The position numbers and the translations under genes are program-made. DNA of 64,000 nucleotides from Prevotella sp. UBA2456 (GTDB lineage: Bacteria > Bacteroidota > Bacteroidia > Bacteroidales > Bacteroidaceae). The notes beneath the pieces were generated by a model. The model saw only the letters and a list, made by a program, of their open reading frames with translations, was not told where the DNA came from and searched no databases. Positions 44,500 to 51,865 of this stretch are shown here, in pieces (within the stretch, counting starts at the first letter, position 1; each line of letters starts with the position of its first letter). The stretch lies in the NCBI GenBank assembly GCA_002342415.1, contig DDPY01000050.1, positions 14,717-78,716 of the forward strand. Reading direction: 5' to 3'.

Positions 44500-44832
44500 A
44501 TGGATTTAGCCGTAAATGACTATTCCAAGGGTGAGGAAACGACGCAGTGGGTACGAGTGCAGAGCAGCGCCCCGGCGCATCTGAAGCTGGTTGAGTTTTT
44601 TACTAAGGGACGTATCTTGACCATTCAGGGTAATGTGAAGATTGACCAGTGGGAGGGTAAGGATGGCACACCCCACGCACAGCTGAGAGTCCACGCCAAG
44701 TATATCGACTTCCTCAACATCGGCAAGAAGCAGGAGGGTGCCAACGTAGCCGCCAATGCTGCAACGGACATCAATGTTCCCGACGTACCTACAGATACCC
44801 CGAAGGAGAAGAAGGACGACCTGCCCTTCTAA
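44500..44832 (+). pseudogene. ssb: 5'-truncated ssb
   Basis: A 110-codon open frame encoding single-strand DNA-binding protein from MDLAVNDYSKGEETTQWVRV to the acidic tip KKDDLPF. Compared with the copy at 62909-63223 it lacks the first 26 residues (beta-strand 1 of the OB fold), and the sequence upstream of 44500 is unrelated promoter DNA of the kelch-AraC gene. The internal ATG could still be translated, but the OB fold would be incomplete. The SSB tip and body are intact. A strong terminator follows. Likely cut off when the island arrived. Confidence 0.7.
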
Positions 44833-44850
44833 TCCTATTAGAGAACGATG

Positions 44851-44884
44851 GAGATAGGTGCCGAAAGGTGCCTATCTCTTTTTT
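44851..44884 (+). terminator. Terminator after ssb
   Basis: GAGATAGGTGCC (44851-44862), GAAA tetraloop, GGTGCCTATCTC (44867-44878) with two G-T pairs, then a six-T run. Confidence 0.85.
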
Positions 44885-44913
44885 ACGTTGATATTGGCAA
44901 ACAAGAAAAGGCG

Positions 44914-44952
44914 GTTGACAGTTGAAAACGCTTAGGGATTTCAACTGTCAAC
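44914..44952. repeat. 14-bp perfect inverted repeat
   Basis: GTTGACAGTTGAAA (44914-44927) and TTTCAACTGTCAAC (44939-44952), 11-nt loop. No T run follows. Confidence 0.8.
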
Positions 44953-45260
44953 TCTTTGAATAATAGCCATTCTGAATGTCTGGAGAATTACTTTTTAGTC
45001 TTCGTAATCTTAATTTCCTTAATGTAATCTTCAAGAAATCCAATGTGCCCTTGCAGGAAGTCAATCAGGTCTTTATCCCGCTCTATGATTTAACCTGCAC
45101 CAACTATCAGCACAAACACGGACATATATGCGACATTCTTAAAATCTTGTTTCATCATATCATTATTTAAGCTCTGTTAGCCGTCGAGTCTTATACTTCC
45201 ATCACTGCTGATGGATGGCCTCGGCTTTCAAAGTGTTTGAGCATCAAAACACCAAAAAAT

Positions 45261-45315
45261 GTGCGTAAATCAGCGGAATCTCAAAAAAAATGATAGATTC
45301 CGCTGGTTTAAGCAC
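45261..45315. repeat. 20-bp inverted repeat upstream of a promoter
   Basis: Arms 45261-45280 and 45296-45315 pair at 18 of 20 positions; the inner 10 (CAGCGGAATC/GATTCCGCTG) are perfect. It lies 9 bp before a -7 box, so an operator is possible. Confidence 0.75.
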
Positions 45316-45324
45316 ATTTTTTAT

Positions 45325-45332
45325 TATCTTTG
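45325..45332 (+). promoter_or_regulatory. Orphan -7 box
   Basis: TATCTTTG, perfect consensus, pointing into the right palindrome and the HTH remnant. No intact gene follows within 400 bp. Confidence 0.45.
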
Positions 45333-45339
45333 CACCAAT

Positions 45340-45369
45340 TAGCCGTGGGGACAGTACTGTCCCCACGCA
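45340..45369. repeat. REP-like palindrome, right copy
   Basis: TAGCCGTGGGGACA, GTA, CTGTCCCCACGCA; the core CGTGGGGACAGT/ACTGTCCCCACG (45344-45367) is a perfect 24-bp palindrome. Same as 28766-28795 apart from the three central bases. Confidence 0.85.
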
Positions 45370-45563
45370 ATCTCAGCCAGATTACGCCGTCACTTACGCT
45401 CCTGCCCGCACAACATTGACTATAGACACTAGTAAAATGGCGCGCACAAAGCGGACGATAATAATTGAGTACATCCATAGGAATGGTGAAGCAAAAACAG
45501 AGGATCTTGTGAAACTTTTAAGTTCCAGCACAACAAGAATAAAGATGCTTCTTTATTCTCAAT
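45370..45563 (+). pseudogene. Remnant of a winged-helix regulator
   Basis: Open codons after the right palindrome read PARTTLTIDTSKMARTKRTI and IEYIHRNGEAKTEDLVKLLS, followed by STTRIKMLLYSQ. This resembles the C-terminal winged-helix of AlbA/ATPase-type regulators (IxxYIxxNGxAxTxELxxLLxxSxxRxxxLL). No start or N-terminal domain precedes it, and the frame then runs into promoter DNA of the next gene. A first ATG is at 45437. It is interpreted as a decayed 3' end; identity uncertain. Confidence 0.4.
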
Positions 45564-45704
45564 CCTCTGCATCGCCTTTATACAAAGAAATCCTGCAAAT
45601 TCATCCAAAGTTACGAAAAAACGAGAGAAGAATAAAACAAACTCGTTTGTTTTTTCTTCCGAGTGTCAGTAACTTCGCGCTACAAGCGCAAAGTTTCGAA
45701 AAAA

Positions 45705-45736
45705 TTTGGTATTTCGCTCAATTTGCACTACCTTTG
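45705..45736 (+). promoter_or_regulatory. Promoter of the acyl-CoA ligase operon
   Basis: TTTG (45705-45708), 20-bp spacer, TACCTTTG (45729-45736), 26 bp before the ATG at 45763. Both elements match the Bacteroidota consensus. Confidence 0.75.
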
Positions 45737-45762
45737 CACCTAATTAGTAAATATAGAGGATT

Positions 45763-47571
45763 ATGCAAACAAATTGTCACATGTCAGTGCTGGTGCACGA
45801 GCAGGCAAAAAAGTATGGCGACCGCGAGATGCTGATTTATCAGGATTTCGGCGGTAAGGAGTGGAAATCGCTGTCATGGAACCAAGTGTCAGCCACGGTG
45901 ATGCAGGTGTCCAATGCCCTGCTGAACTTAGGCGTGAAGGTACAGGAGAATATCGGAATCTTTTCACAGAACTCCGTGCAGTATATTGAGTGCGACTTCG
46001 GTGCATGGGGCATCCGGGCCGTCACCATCCCCTTCTATGCCACCAGTTCCGAGCAGCAGATACAGTTCATGGTCAACGATGCCAAGGTGCGCTTCCTCTT
46101 TGTAGGCGAGCAGGAGCAGTACGACAAGGCCCGTCGTGCCTTCTCACTCTGTCCCACCCTTGAGCGTATCATTGTCTTCGATCCTCTGGTACATATCTCT
46201 TCCCATGATCCCAATGCCATCTATTTCTCCGACTTTCTGAAGTTAGGCGAGAATCTGCCTCGCCAGACCGAGGTGGAGAAGTTGCAGCAAGAAGCTACCT
46301 ACGACGACATTGCCAACATCCTGTACACCAGTGGTACTACGGGTGACTCGAAGGGTGTCATCCTGACTCACGGTCAGTTCCATGCGGCTTTTGAAGCCAA
46401 CAGCAAGTGTGTGCCCGTCACCGAGAGCGACCGTATCATGAATTTCCTGCCCTACACCCATATTTTCGAGCGCGGCTGGGCCATCCTCTGCATCACCGTT
46501 GGTGCCACCATGATTGTGAACACCTATCCGCTACAGGTGCAGCAGTCCATGCGCGAGCAGCATCCTACCTGCATGTCGGCCGTTCCCCGCTTTTGGGAGA
46601 AAGTCTATATGGGTGTGATGGATAAGATAGAACATGCCAACCCCGTGGAGCGAAAGCTTTTCATGCATGCCCTCAAAGTAGGCCGCAGGCATAATATCGA
46701 CTATCTCAGCTTGGGCAAGAAACCGCCTATGGCCCTGCATTTAGAATACGAGATGCTGAACCGTACCGTTTTCTCTTTGGTTCGCAAGGAGTTGGGACTG
46801 GAGAATGCCCACTTCTTCCCCACCGCCGGAGCCGCCGTCAGCGCCCATGTCGAAGAGTTTGTACACTCCATCGGCCTGAATATGATTGTCGGCTACGGGC
46901 TTACCGAGTCCTTGGCTACCGTGTCGTGCGACCATCTGGGAGAACCCTACACCGTGGGCAGTGTAGGCCAGCCCATCGAGGGCATCGACATCAAGGTCAG
47001 CGAGGAGGGCGAAATCCTGCTCAAGGGCCCGACGATTACCTCCGGCTACTACAACCGTGAGGACCTCACCAAGCAGGCTTTCACCGAGGACGGCTACTTC
47101 CGTACCGGTGATGCCGGCTATCTGAAAGACGGCGAGCTCTACCTCACTGAGCGCATCAAAGACCTCTTCAAAACCTCCAACGGCAAGTATATCGCCCCGC
47201 AGATGATCGAGTCGAAGCTCCTGGTTGACAAGTTCATCGACCAGATAGCTATCATCGCCGACCAGCGCAAGTTCGTATCGGCACTCATCATCCCCGTCTA
47301 CAGCCTGTTGGAGGAGTATGCCCGCGAGCATCATATAGCCTTCAACAGCCGCGAGGAGCTCTGTGCCAACGAGCAGATTATCCAGATGATGAAGGAGCGT
47401 ATCGATACCCTCCAGCAGCAGTTGGCTCACTATGAGCAGGTGAAGCGGTTCACGCTCCTGCCCCACCATCTGTCGATGGAGAAGGGCGAACTCACCAATA
47501 CCCTCAAGATCCGCCGCCGTGTATTAAACGAGAACTATAAGGAACAAATCGACGCAATGTACGAGGAGTAG
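45763..47571 (+). CDS. Long-chain fatty acid-CoA ligase
   Basis: A 602-aa AMP-forming acyl-CoA synthetase. Seen: P-loop-like ILYTSGTTGDSKGVILTH, GYGLTESLATVSCD (A5 region), GYFRTGDAGYLKDGELYLTE and RIKDLFKTSNGKYIAPQ (A7-A8 hinge). The length and the N-terminal MSVLVHEQAKKYGDREMLIY fit FadD15-type ligases. It activates fatty acids for phospholipid synthesis or degradation. Only 3 bp separate it from prfB, so they are probably co-transcribed. Start 45763; ATG 45781 is an alternative. Confidence 0.92.
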   Translation: MQTNCHMSVLVHEQAKKYGDREMLIYQDFGGKEWKSLSWNQVSATVMQVSNALLNLGVKVQENIGIFSQNSVQYIECDFGAWGIRAVTIPFYATSSEQQIQFMVNDAKVRFLFVGEQEQYDKARRAFSLCPTLERIIVFDPLVHISSHDPNAIYFSDFLKLGENLPRQTEVEKLQQEATYDDIANILYTSGTTGDSKGVILTHGQFHAAFEANSKCVPVTESDRIMNFLPYTHIFERGWAILCITVGATMIVNTYPLQVQQSMREQHPTCMSAVPRFWEKVYMGVMDKIEHANPVERKLFMHALKVGRRHNIDYLSLGKKPPMALHLEYEMLNRTVFSLVRKELGLENAHFFPTAGAAVSAHVEEFVHSIGLNMIVGYGLTESLATVSCDHLGEPYTVGSVGQPIEGIDIKVSEEGEILLKGPTITSGYYNREDLTKQAFTEDGYFRTGDAGYLKDGELYLTERIKDLFKTSNGKYIAPQMIESKLLVDKFIDQIAIIADQRKFVSALIIPVYSLLEEYAREHHIAFNSREELCANEQIIQMMKERIDTLQQQLAHYEQVKRFTLLPHHLSMEKGELTNTLKIRRRVLNENYKEQIDAMYEE

Positions 47572-47574
47572 AAT

Positions 47575-48696
47575 ATGATCACACAAGACCAGTTAAAGGA
47601 CATACTTGACCGTGCGGATGCACTGTACAAGTATCTTAGGATTGACGAAAAGAAAATAGAATATGAGGAGGAAGACCTCCGTACCCAGGCACCCGACTTC
47701 TGGAATGACCAGAAGCGTGCCGAGGAGCAGATGAAGAAAGTAAAGTCCATCAAGCGGTGGATCGACGACTATCAGGCCGTTCGCACGGCTGCCGACGAGC
47801 TACAGCTGGCCTTCGACTTCTACAAGGAGGAGATGGTGAGCGAGGCCGAGGTTGACGAGAACTACCATAAGGCCATTACCGCCATCGAGGCTCTGGAACT
47901 GAGGAATATGCTCCGCCAGAAGGAAGACCCGATGGATGCCGTGCTGAAGATCAATTCCGGAGCCGGCGGCACTGAGGCCCAGGATTGGGCCGAGATGCTG
48001 ATGCGTATGTATCAGCGATGGGCAGAGGCTCATGGATACAAGGTCAGCATCTCCAACCTTCAGGATGGAGATGAGGCCGGCATCAAGAGTGTCACCATGC
48101 AGATAGAGGGTGGCGAGTATGCCTATGGCTATCTGAAGAGCGAGAACGGTGTCCACCGCTTGGTGCGCGTCAGCCCCTACAATGCTCAGGGCAAGCGCAT
48201 GACCTCGTTCGCCTCCGTCTTCGTCTCCCCACTGGTCGATGATACCATCGAAGTGTATGTCGACCCTGCCAAACTCTCGTGGGACACCTTCCGAAGCAGT
48301 GGTGCCGGTGGCCAGAATGTCAACAAGGTTGAGTCGGGAGTCCGTCTGCGCTATTGGTACACCGACCCGGATACCGGCGAGGAAGAGGAAATCCTCATCG
48401 AGAATACCGAGACCCGCGACCAGCCTAAGAACAAGGAGCGCGCCATGGCCCTGCTCCGCTCACAGCTCTACGACCGTGCTATGCAGAAGCGCTTAGAGGC
48501 ACAAGCTAAGATTGAGGCTGGCAAGAAGAAGATAGAGTGGGGCTCGCAGATTCGCAGCTATGTCTTCGACGACCGTCGTGTCAAGGACCATCGCACCAAC
48601 TACCAGACCTCGGATGTCGACGGCGTGATGGACGGCAAGATTGACGAGTTCATCAAGGCATATCTGATGGAGTTTCCCTCGTCTGAGGACGAGTGA
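47575..48696 (+). CDS. prfB: Peptide chain release factor 2
   Basis: A 373-aa class I release factor that reads UGA and UAA. The hydrolysis motif GGQ lies in RSSGAGGQNVNKVESGVRLR. The stop-codon recognition tripeptide, SPF in E. coli, is SPY here (VRVSPYNAQGKRMTSF), which I believe is normal for Bacteroidota. The reading frame is open from the ATG, with no in-frame TGA near codon 26, so the programmed +1 frameshift known from other bacteria is absent. Confidence 0.95.
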   Translation: MITQDQLKDILDRADALYKYLRIDEKKIEYEEEDLRTQAPDFWNDQKRAEEQMKKVKSIKRWIDDYQAVRTAADELQLAFDFYKEEMVSEAEVDENYHKAITAIEALELRNMLRQKEDPMDAVLKINSGAGGTEAQDWAEMLMRMYQRWAEAHGYKVSISNLQDGDEAGIKSVTMQIEGGEYAYGYLKSENGVHRLVRVSPYNAQGKRMTSFASVFVSPLVDDTIEVYVDPAKLSWDTFRSSGAGGQNVNKVESGVRLRYWYTDPDTGEEEEILIENTETRDQPKNKERAMALLRSQLYDRAMQKRLEAQAKIEAGKKKIEWGSQIRSYVFDDRRVKDHRTNYQTSDVDGVMDGKIDEFIKAYLMEFPSSEDE

Positions 48697-48776
48697 AGCT
48701 CCATATGAGCAATGCGTAATGGCGGTTGATTAAGAAAAACATATCATAAACATATAAATATATAAAATAAGGTATT

Positions 48777-48926
48777 ATGGCTAACAAGAAAAAAACAAAT
48801 GTAAAGCGTGAAGCTTACGCTAAGAAACAGGAAGAACAAGGCAAGAAAGTAGTGACATGGATCTTCGCGGGACTCATCGTTCTTGCCATCATCTATCTCA
48901 TCTGGACCATTAGCATGATGTCATAA
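48777..48926 (+). CDS. Small basic single-pass membrane protein (49 aa)
   Basis: ATG 48777 to TAA 48924-48926. The N-terminal half is basic (MANKKKTNVKREAYAKKQEE), the C-terminal half one membrane helix (WIFAGLIVLAIIYLIWTISM). It lies between prfB and the CYTH gene, sharing one nucleotide with the next start (TAATG), which supports translation. No function can be assigned; its arrangement resembles small conserved helper proteins of inner membranes. Confidence 0.7.
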   Translation: MANKKKTNVKREAYAKKQEEQGKKVVTWIFAGLIVLAIIYLIWTISMMS

Positions 48927-49402
48927 TGGCATTGGAAATCGAACGCAAATACCTCGTGCTTGACTCTTCCTACAAGCACGAGGCTTATTCTTCAAGTCAC
49001 ATCCGACAAGGCTATATCTGCAGCAAGCGGGGCCGCTCGGTACGCATACGCATAAGAGATGAACACGCGTACCTTACTATTAAGGGTCCTTCGCTTGACG
49101 GCGGACTCTCGCGCTACGAGTTCGAGCAGCAGATACCCTTTGACGATGCCCAGAAACTGATGTCGCTCTGCGAGCCGGGCATCATCGACAAGACACGGTG
49201 GCTCGTACGCAGCGGTGACCACATCTTCGAGGTCGACGAGTTCCATGCTGACAACGACGGTCTGGTGGTGGCCGAAGTAGAGTTGAACGACCCGACGGAG
49301 ACTCCCCTACTTCCGCACTTTATCGGACAGGAGGTGACGGGCGACCGCCGATACTACAACTCCCAGCTCCGCCGCCATCCCTACACCCAGTGGGACAAGT
49401 AA
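48926..49402 (+). CDS. CYTH-domain phosphohydrolase
   Basis: A 158-aa CYTH protein (adenylate cyclase-thiamine triphosphatase fold). The signature EIERKYL sits at residues 4-10; charged tunnel positions are seen in GRSVRIRIRDEHAYLTIKGP, YEFEQQIP, DKTRWLVRSGDHIFEVDEFH and LVVAEVEL. Bacterial members mostly hydrolyse inorganic tripolyphosphate; class IV adenylate cyclase activity is the alternative. Coupled to the small membrane protein upstream. Confidence 0.88.
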   Translation: MALEIERKYLVLDSSYKHEAYSSSHIRQGYICSKRGRSVRIRIRDEHAYLTIKGPSLDGGLSRYEFEQQIPFDDAQKLMSLCEPGIIDKTRWLVRSGDHIFEVDEFHADNDGLVVAEVELNDPTETPLLPHFIGQEVTGDRRYYNSQLRRHPYTQWDK

Positions 49403-49523
49403 AAAACAAACGCGCCCGACACCTTCGAGCACTTATCTCTTACGCTCATACCCTCATTTTTAGCCCTCAAAGCCGATGTATAAGTCAGGGAAAATGGTTG
49501 TAAGTAAAAAAATTACAATTTTA

Positions 49524-49555
49524 TTTGGTGATATAAAATAAATTGATTACTTTTG
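49524..49555 (+). promoter_or_regulatory. Promoter of the FimB-like pair
   Basis: TTTG (49524-49527), 20-bp spacer, TACTTTTG (49548-49555). It shows that translation starts at 49583 and not at an in-frame codon inside the box. Confidence 0.75.
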
Positions 49556-49582
49556 CCTGTACAAAAAACTGAAACAGAAGTG

Positions 49583-50893
49583 ATGAAATTAAAACAGGTA
49601 TTAGGAATGATTGGTGTCATACTGTCTATGACATCCTGTGAGAAAGCCATTATTGGCGAGGGAGAGGAGAGCCTTTTGGAAGAGGGCGAAGTACAGGGAC
49701 AGGCTCAGCTCTGCGTGGTAACCCGAGCCGGCGGTGATGCAGAGGGGAGCAGCATTGCCGACGGGCGTATCTATGTCGTGAACAGCAAAGGAATTTGTGT
49801 AGAAATGCTCACGACGAACGAAGAGAATAAGCAAACAACGACAGTGCTGCCAGCGGGCTCGTACACGCTCTATGCGATAGGTGGTGACGACCTGTTGCGC
49901 TATACTCTGCCCAGCAAGGGAACTGCAACGGCCTCCAGTGTCATCAAGTGTCAGGATGGCAAGGTGTTGGACGACTTGCTGCAGGCGGTGGTACATGTCG
50001 ACTTGGAGGATGGCGAGGTGCTGAACCAACAAATTGTGCTGGAGCATAAGGTGCTCTGTCTGGACGAGATAGACATCAAGCAGGTGCCAACCAGTGCTAC
50101 GAAGGTGGAGGTGGCTTTCGCTCCGCTGTATAGTGCCATCCAGTTAGACGGTACCTACTGTGAATCACCGACGGAGACCTATAAGGTGGCATTGACCAAG
50201 CAGGCAGACGGTAAGACCTGGAGGGCCACCCCACAGCAGATGCTGTTTCCCTCGAAAGGTAAGCCGACCATCAAGGTGACCATCACTACCGACAATGGGA
50301 CACAGGGCTTCTCGTATAATTCCACAGAAGACCTGCCTGCCAATCATCACTTCAGCATCAGCGGTACCTTCAAGGTGGCACAGGGGGTAAGCATTACGGG
50401 TATTCTGACATCTGCCGACTGGGGAGAAGACCGAACAATCAGTTTCGACCTGGACAACTCGAACCAGACAGACTATCATCCAGTGGCGGGCCAGTTCACT
50501 AACGGCTATTATGCAGTGACGGTGGACGAGGCTAACCGCAGGGCAGTATTGTTTGGTATGAATGTAGTGCCCTATGAGGCTCCTGCCGGTGGTTCGGATA
50601 ATGCCACGTGGAAGGCAGCCTTGCAGTCGAAGCTTACAACGTGGGAAAAGCCTGTCGGCATCAATGGCAACTGGCGCCTGCCAACGCTTGAGGAGGCTTC
50701 CATCATCATCCGGGACCCGCAGGTGGTGACGGTTCATGATACGGGCAACACCATGACGATGTGGTGTCTGGATGGAGACGAGCTGAAATGGGCTTATGGG
50801 CAAACGGTGAATAACAATCTCACCATTCAGACAGGAAATAGTAGTTTTAAGAGTACCATCTTCCTGCGGCCCGTCATAGATATCACTTATTGA
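49583..50893 (+). CDS. FimB/Mfa2-like lipoprotein with C-terminal lectin-type domain
   Basis: A 436-aa surface lipoprotein; start 49583 (MKLKQVLG), lipobox SMTSC. The N-terminal half follows the FimB/Mfa2 fimbrial anchor pattern: ATRAGG-like VVTRAGGDAEG, the strand YVVNSKGICVEM, and LPAGSYTLYAIGG. The C-terminal 150 residues look like a DUF1566/C-type-lectin module: GINGNWRLPTLEEASIIIRD, MTMWCLDGDELKWAYG and a final STIFLRPVIDITY. It is probably a fimbrial anchor or tip adhesin. Paired with a second FimB-like gene 8 bp downstream; no major fimbrillin is adjacent. Confidence 0.78.
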   Translation: MKLKQVLGMIGVILSMTSCEKAIIGEGEESLLEEGEVQGQAQLCVVTRAGGDAEGSSIADGRIYVVNSKGICVEMLTTNEENKQTTTVLPAGSYTLYAIGGDDLLRYTLPSKGTATASSVIKCQDGKVLDDLLQAVVHVDLEDGEVLNQQIVLEHKVLCLDEIDIKQVPTSATKVEVAFAPLYSAIQLDGTYCESPTETYKVALTKQADGKTWRATPQQMLFPSKGKPTIKVTITTDNGTQGFSYNSTEDLPANHHFSISGTFKVAQGVSITGILTSADWGEDRTISFDLDNSNQTDYHPVAGQFTNGYYAVTVDEANRRAVLFGMNVVPYEAPAGGSDNATWKAALQSKLTTWEKPVGINGNWRLPTLEEASIIIRDPQVVTVHDTGNTMTMWCLDGDELKWAYGQTVNNNLTIQTGNSSFKSTIFLRPVIDITY

Positions 50894-50901
50894 GATAGCC
50901 G

Positions 50902-51783
50902 ATGTATAAATTTAAAATCATCATCATCGCCCTGTTCACAGGGTGGTTAGCAGCCTGTGAGAAACCCCTTCAGGCTGAAGAGGAACACCAGCAGCATGCA
51001 GCTGAGGGCAATCTGAAGCTAAGTGTCTATGAGCTGGAGCAGACTCCCTTCTTGACCACTACCCGAGCTACTGCCAGTGAGGCGTGCAGTCATCTGGTCT
51101 TTGCCGTCTACGGCATGGACGGAACCAAATTGAAGCAGAACAGCCAGAAAATCGGTGACAGCGACTATGGCTCCACGAGTTTCCAGCTGTTGGAAGGTAG
51201 CTACCAGCTGGTGGCCATCGCTCACAGCAGTGACAATAATCCCACGATGTCCGACCTTCACAAAATCAAGTTTAGCAATAGTACGGGCTACTCGGACACC
51301 TTTCTTCATTATCAGACCATAGAGGTAGGCAGTCAGCCGCAGACCATCAATCTCTCGCTGCGCCGCATTGTGTCGCTCTGCAGGTTTGTCATCAACGATG
51401 CTGTCCCGGAAGGTATTACTAAGCTGGAGTTCTACTATACTGGCGGCAGTGGGCATTTTGATGCTACGACCGGAAAGGGTGTCGCCAATTCGCAGCAGAA
51501 AGTGAGGGTAGCCGTGGAGGCGGGGCAGCAGCAGACGCAGGTCGACCTGTACACCATCCTGCATGAGGACGAGGACTTGCTGCGACTGAAGGTGACTGCC
51601 TACGATGCGGCCGACAATGTGCAGCACGAGGCGGTCTTTGAGGACATTCCGATGACGCGTAACCAGATAACCTGGCTGTCAGGCGACTTCTTCACGGGTG
51701 TGATGCCTGTGGCTTCCCGTAATTTCTCGACCGATGTCGACATAGAGACCGTCTGGGGTGGTGAGTTGAGGCTCACCTATTGA
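50902..51783 (+). CDS. FimB/Mfa2-family lipoprotein
   Basis: A 293-aa lipoprotein (lipobox WLAAC). Seen: TTTRATASEACSHLVFAVYG, LLEGSYQLVAIAHSSDNNPT, and INLSLRRIVSLCRFVINDAV, the usual blocks of FimB/Mfa2 proteins that anchor and limit the length of short fimbriae in Bacteroidota. It follows the lectin-tipped FimB-like gene, probably in one operon. With no fimbrillin gene adjacent, its partner subunit must be elsewhere or absent. Confidence 0.82.
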   Translation: MYKFKIIIIALFTGWLAACEKPLQAEEEHQQHAAEGNLKLSVYELEQTPFLTTTRATASEACSHLVFAVYGMDGTKLKQNSQKIGDSDYGSTSFQLLEGSYQLVAIAHSSDNNPTMSDLHKIKFSNSTGYSDTFLHYQTIEVGSQPQTINLSLRRIVSLCRFVINDAVPEGITKLEFYYTGGSGHFDATTGKGVANSQQKVRVAVEAGQQQTQVDLYTILHEDEDLLRLKVTAYDAADNVQHEAVFEDIPMTRNQITWLSGDFFTGVMPVASRNFSTDVDIETVWGGELRLTY

Positions 51784-51825
51784 TGACTGAAATACGAATA
51801 AATGTTAATTTATTGTTCGTTTCGG

Positions 51826-51855
51826 TTGATTCTTAAGACCTTTATAGTAATTTTG
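51826..51855 (+). promoter_or_regulatory. Promoter of the SpmA/B-like gene
   Basis: TTG (51826-51828), 19-bp spacer, TAATTTTG (51848-51855), 10 bp before the ATG at 51866. Confidence 0.6.
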
Positions 51856-51865
51856 CATATTCGTT

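Larger units (their letters stand above)
44833..45436. other. Island-edge intergenic region rich in dyads
   Basis: A 604-bp stretch with no convincing gene. It holds the ssb terminator, a 14-bp inverted repeat (44914-44952), a 20-bp inverted repeat (45261-45315), a -7 box (45325-45332) and the right REP-like palindrome (45340-45369). Between 44953 and 45260 I see nothing beyond AT-rich sequence. Confidence 0.7.

Noticed and set aside
45290..45835. A single 181-aa gene across the palindrome, HTH remnant and promoter
   Set aside because: The frame includes the REP palindrome and then the promoter of the ligase; only the middle part (45370-45563) looks once-coding.
46741..47469. 242-codon minus-strand frame over the acyl-CoA ligase
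   Set aside because: Mirror of conserved ligase codons; no start context or domain.
47575..47660. Programmed +1 frameshift in prfB
   Set aside because: The frame is continuous from the ATG and no CTTTGA site is present near codon 26.
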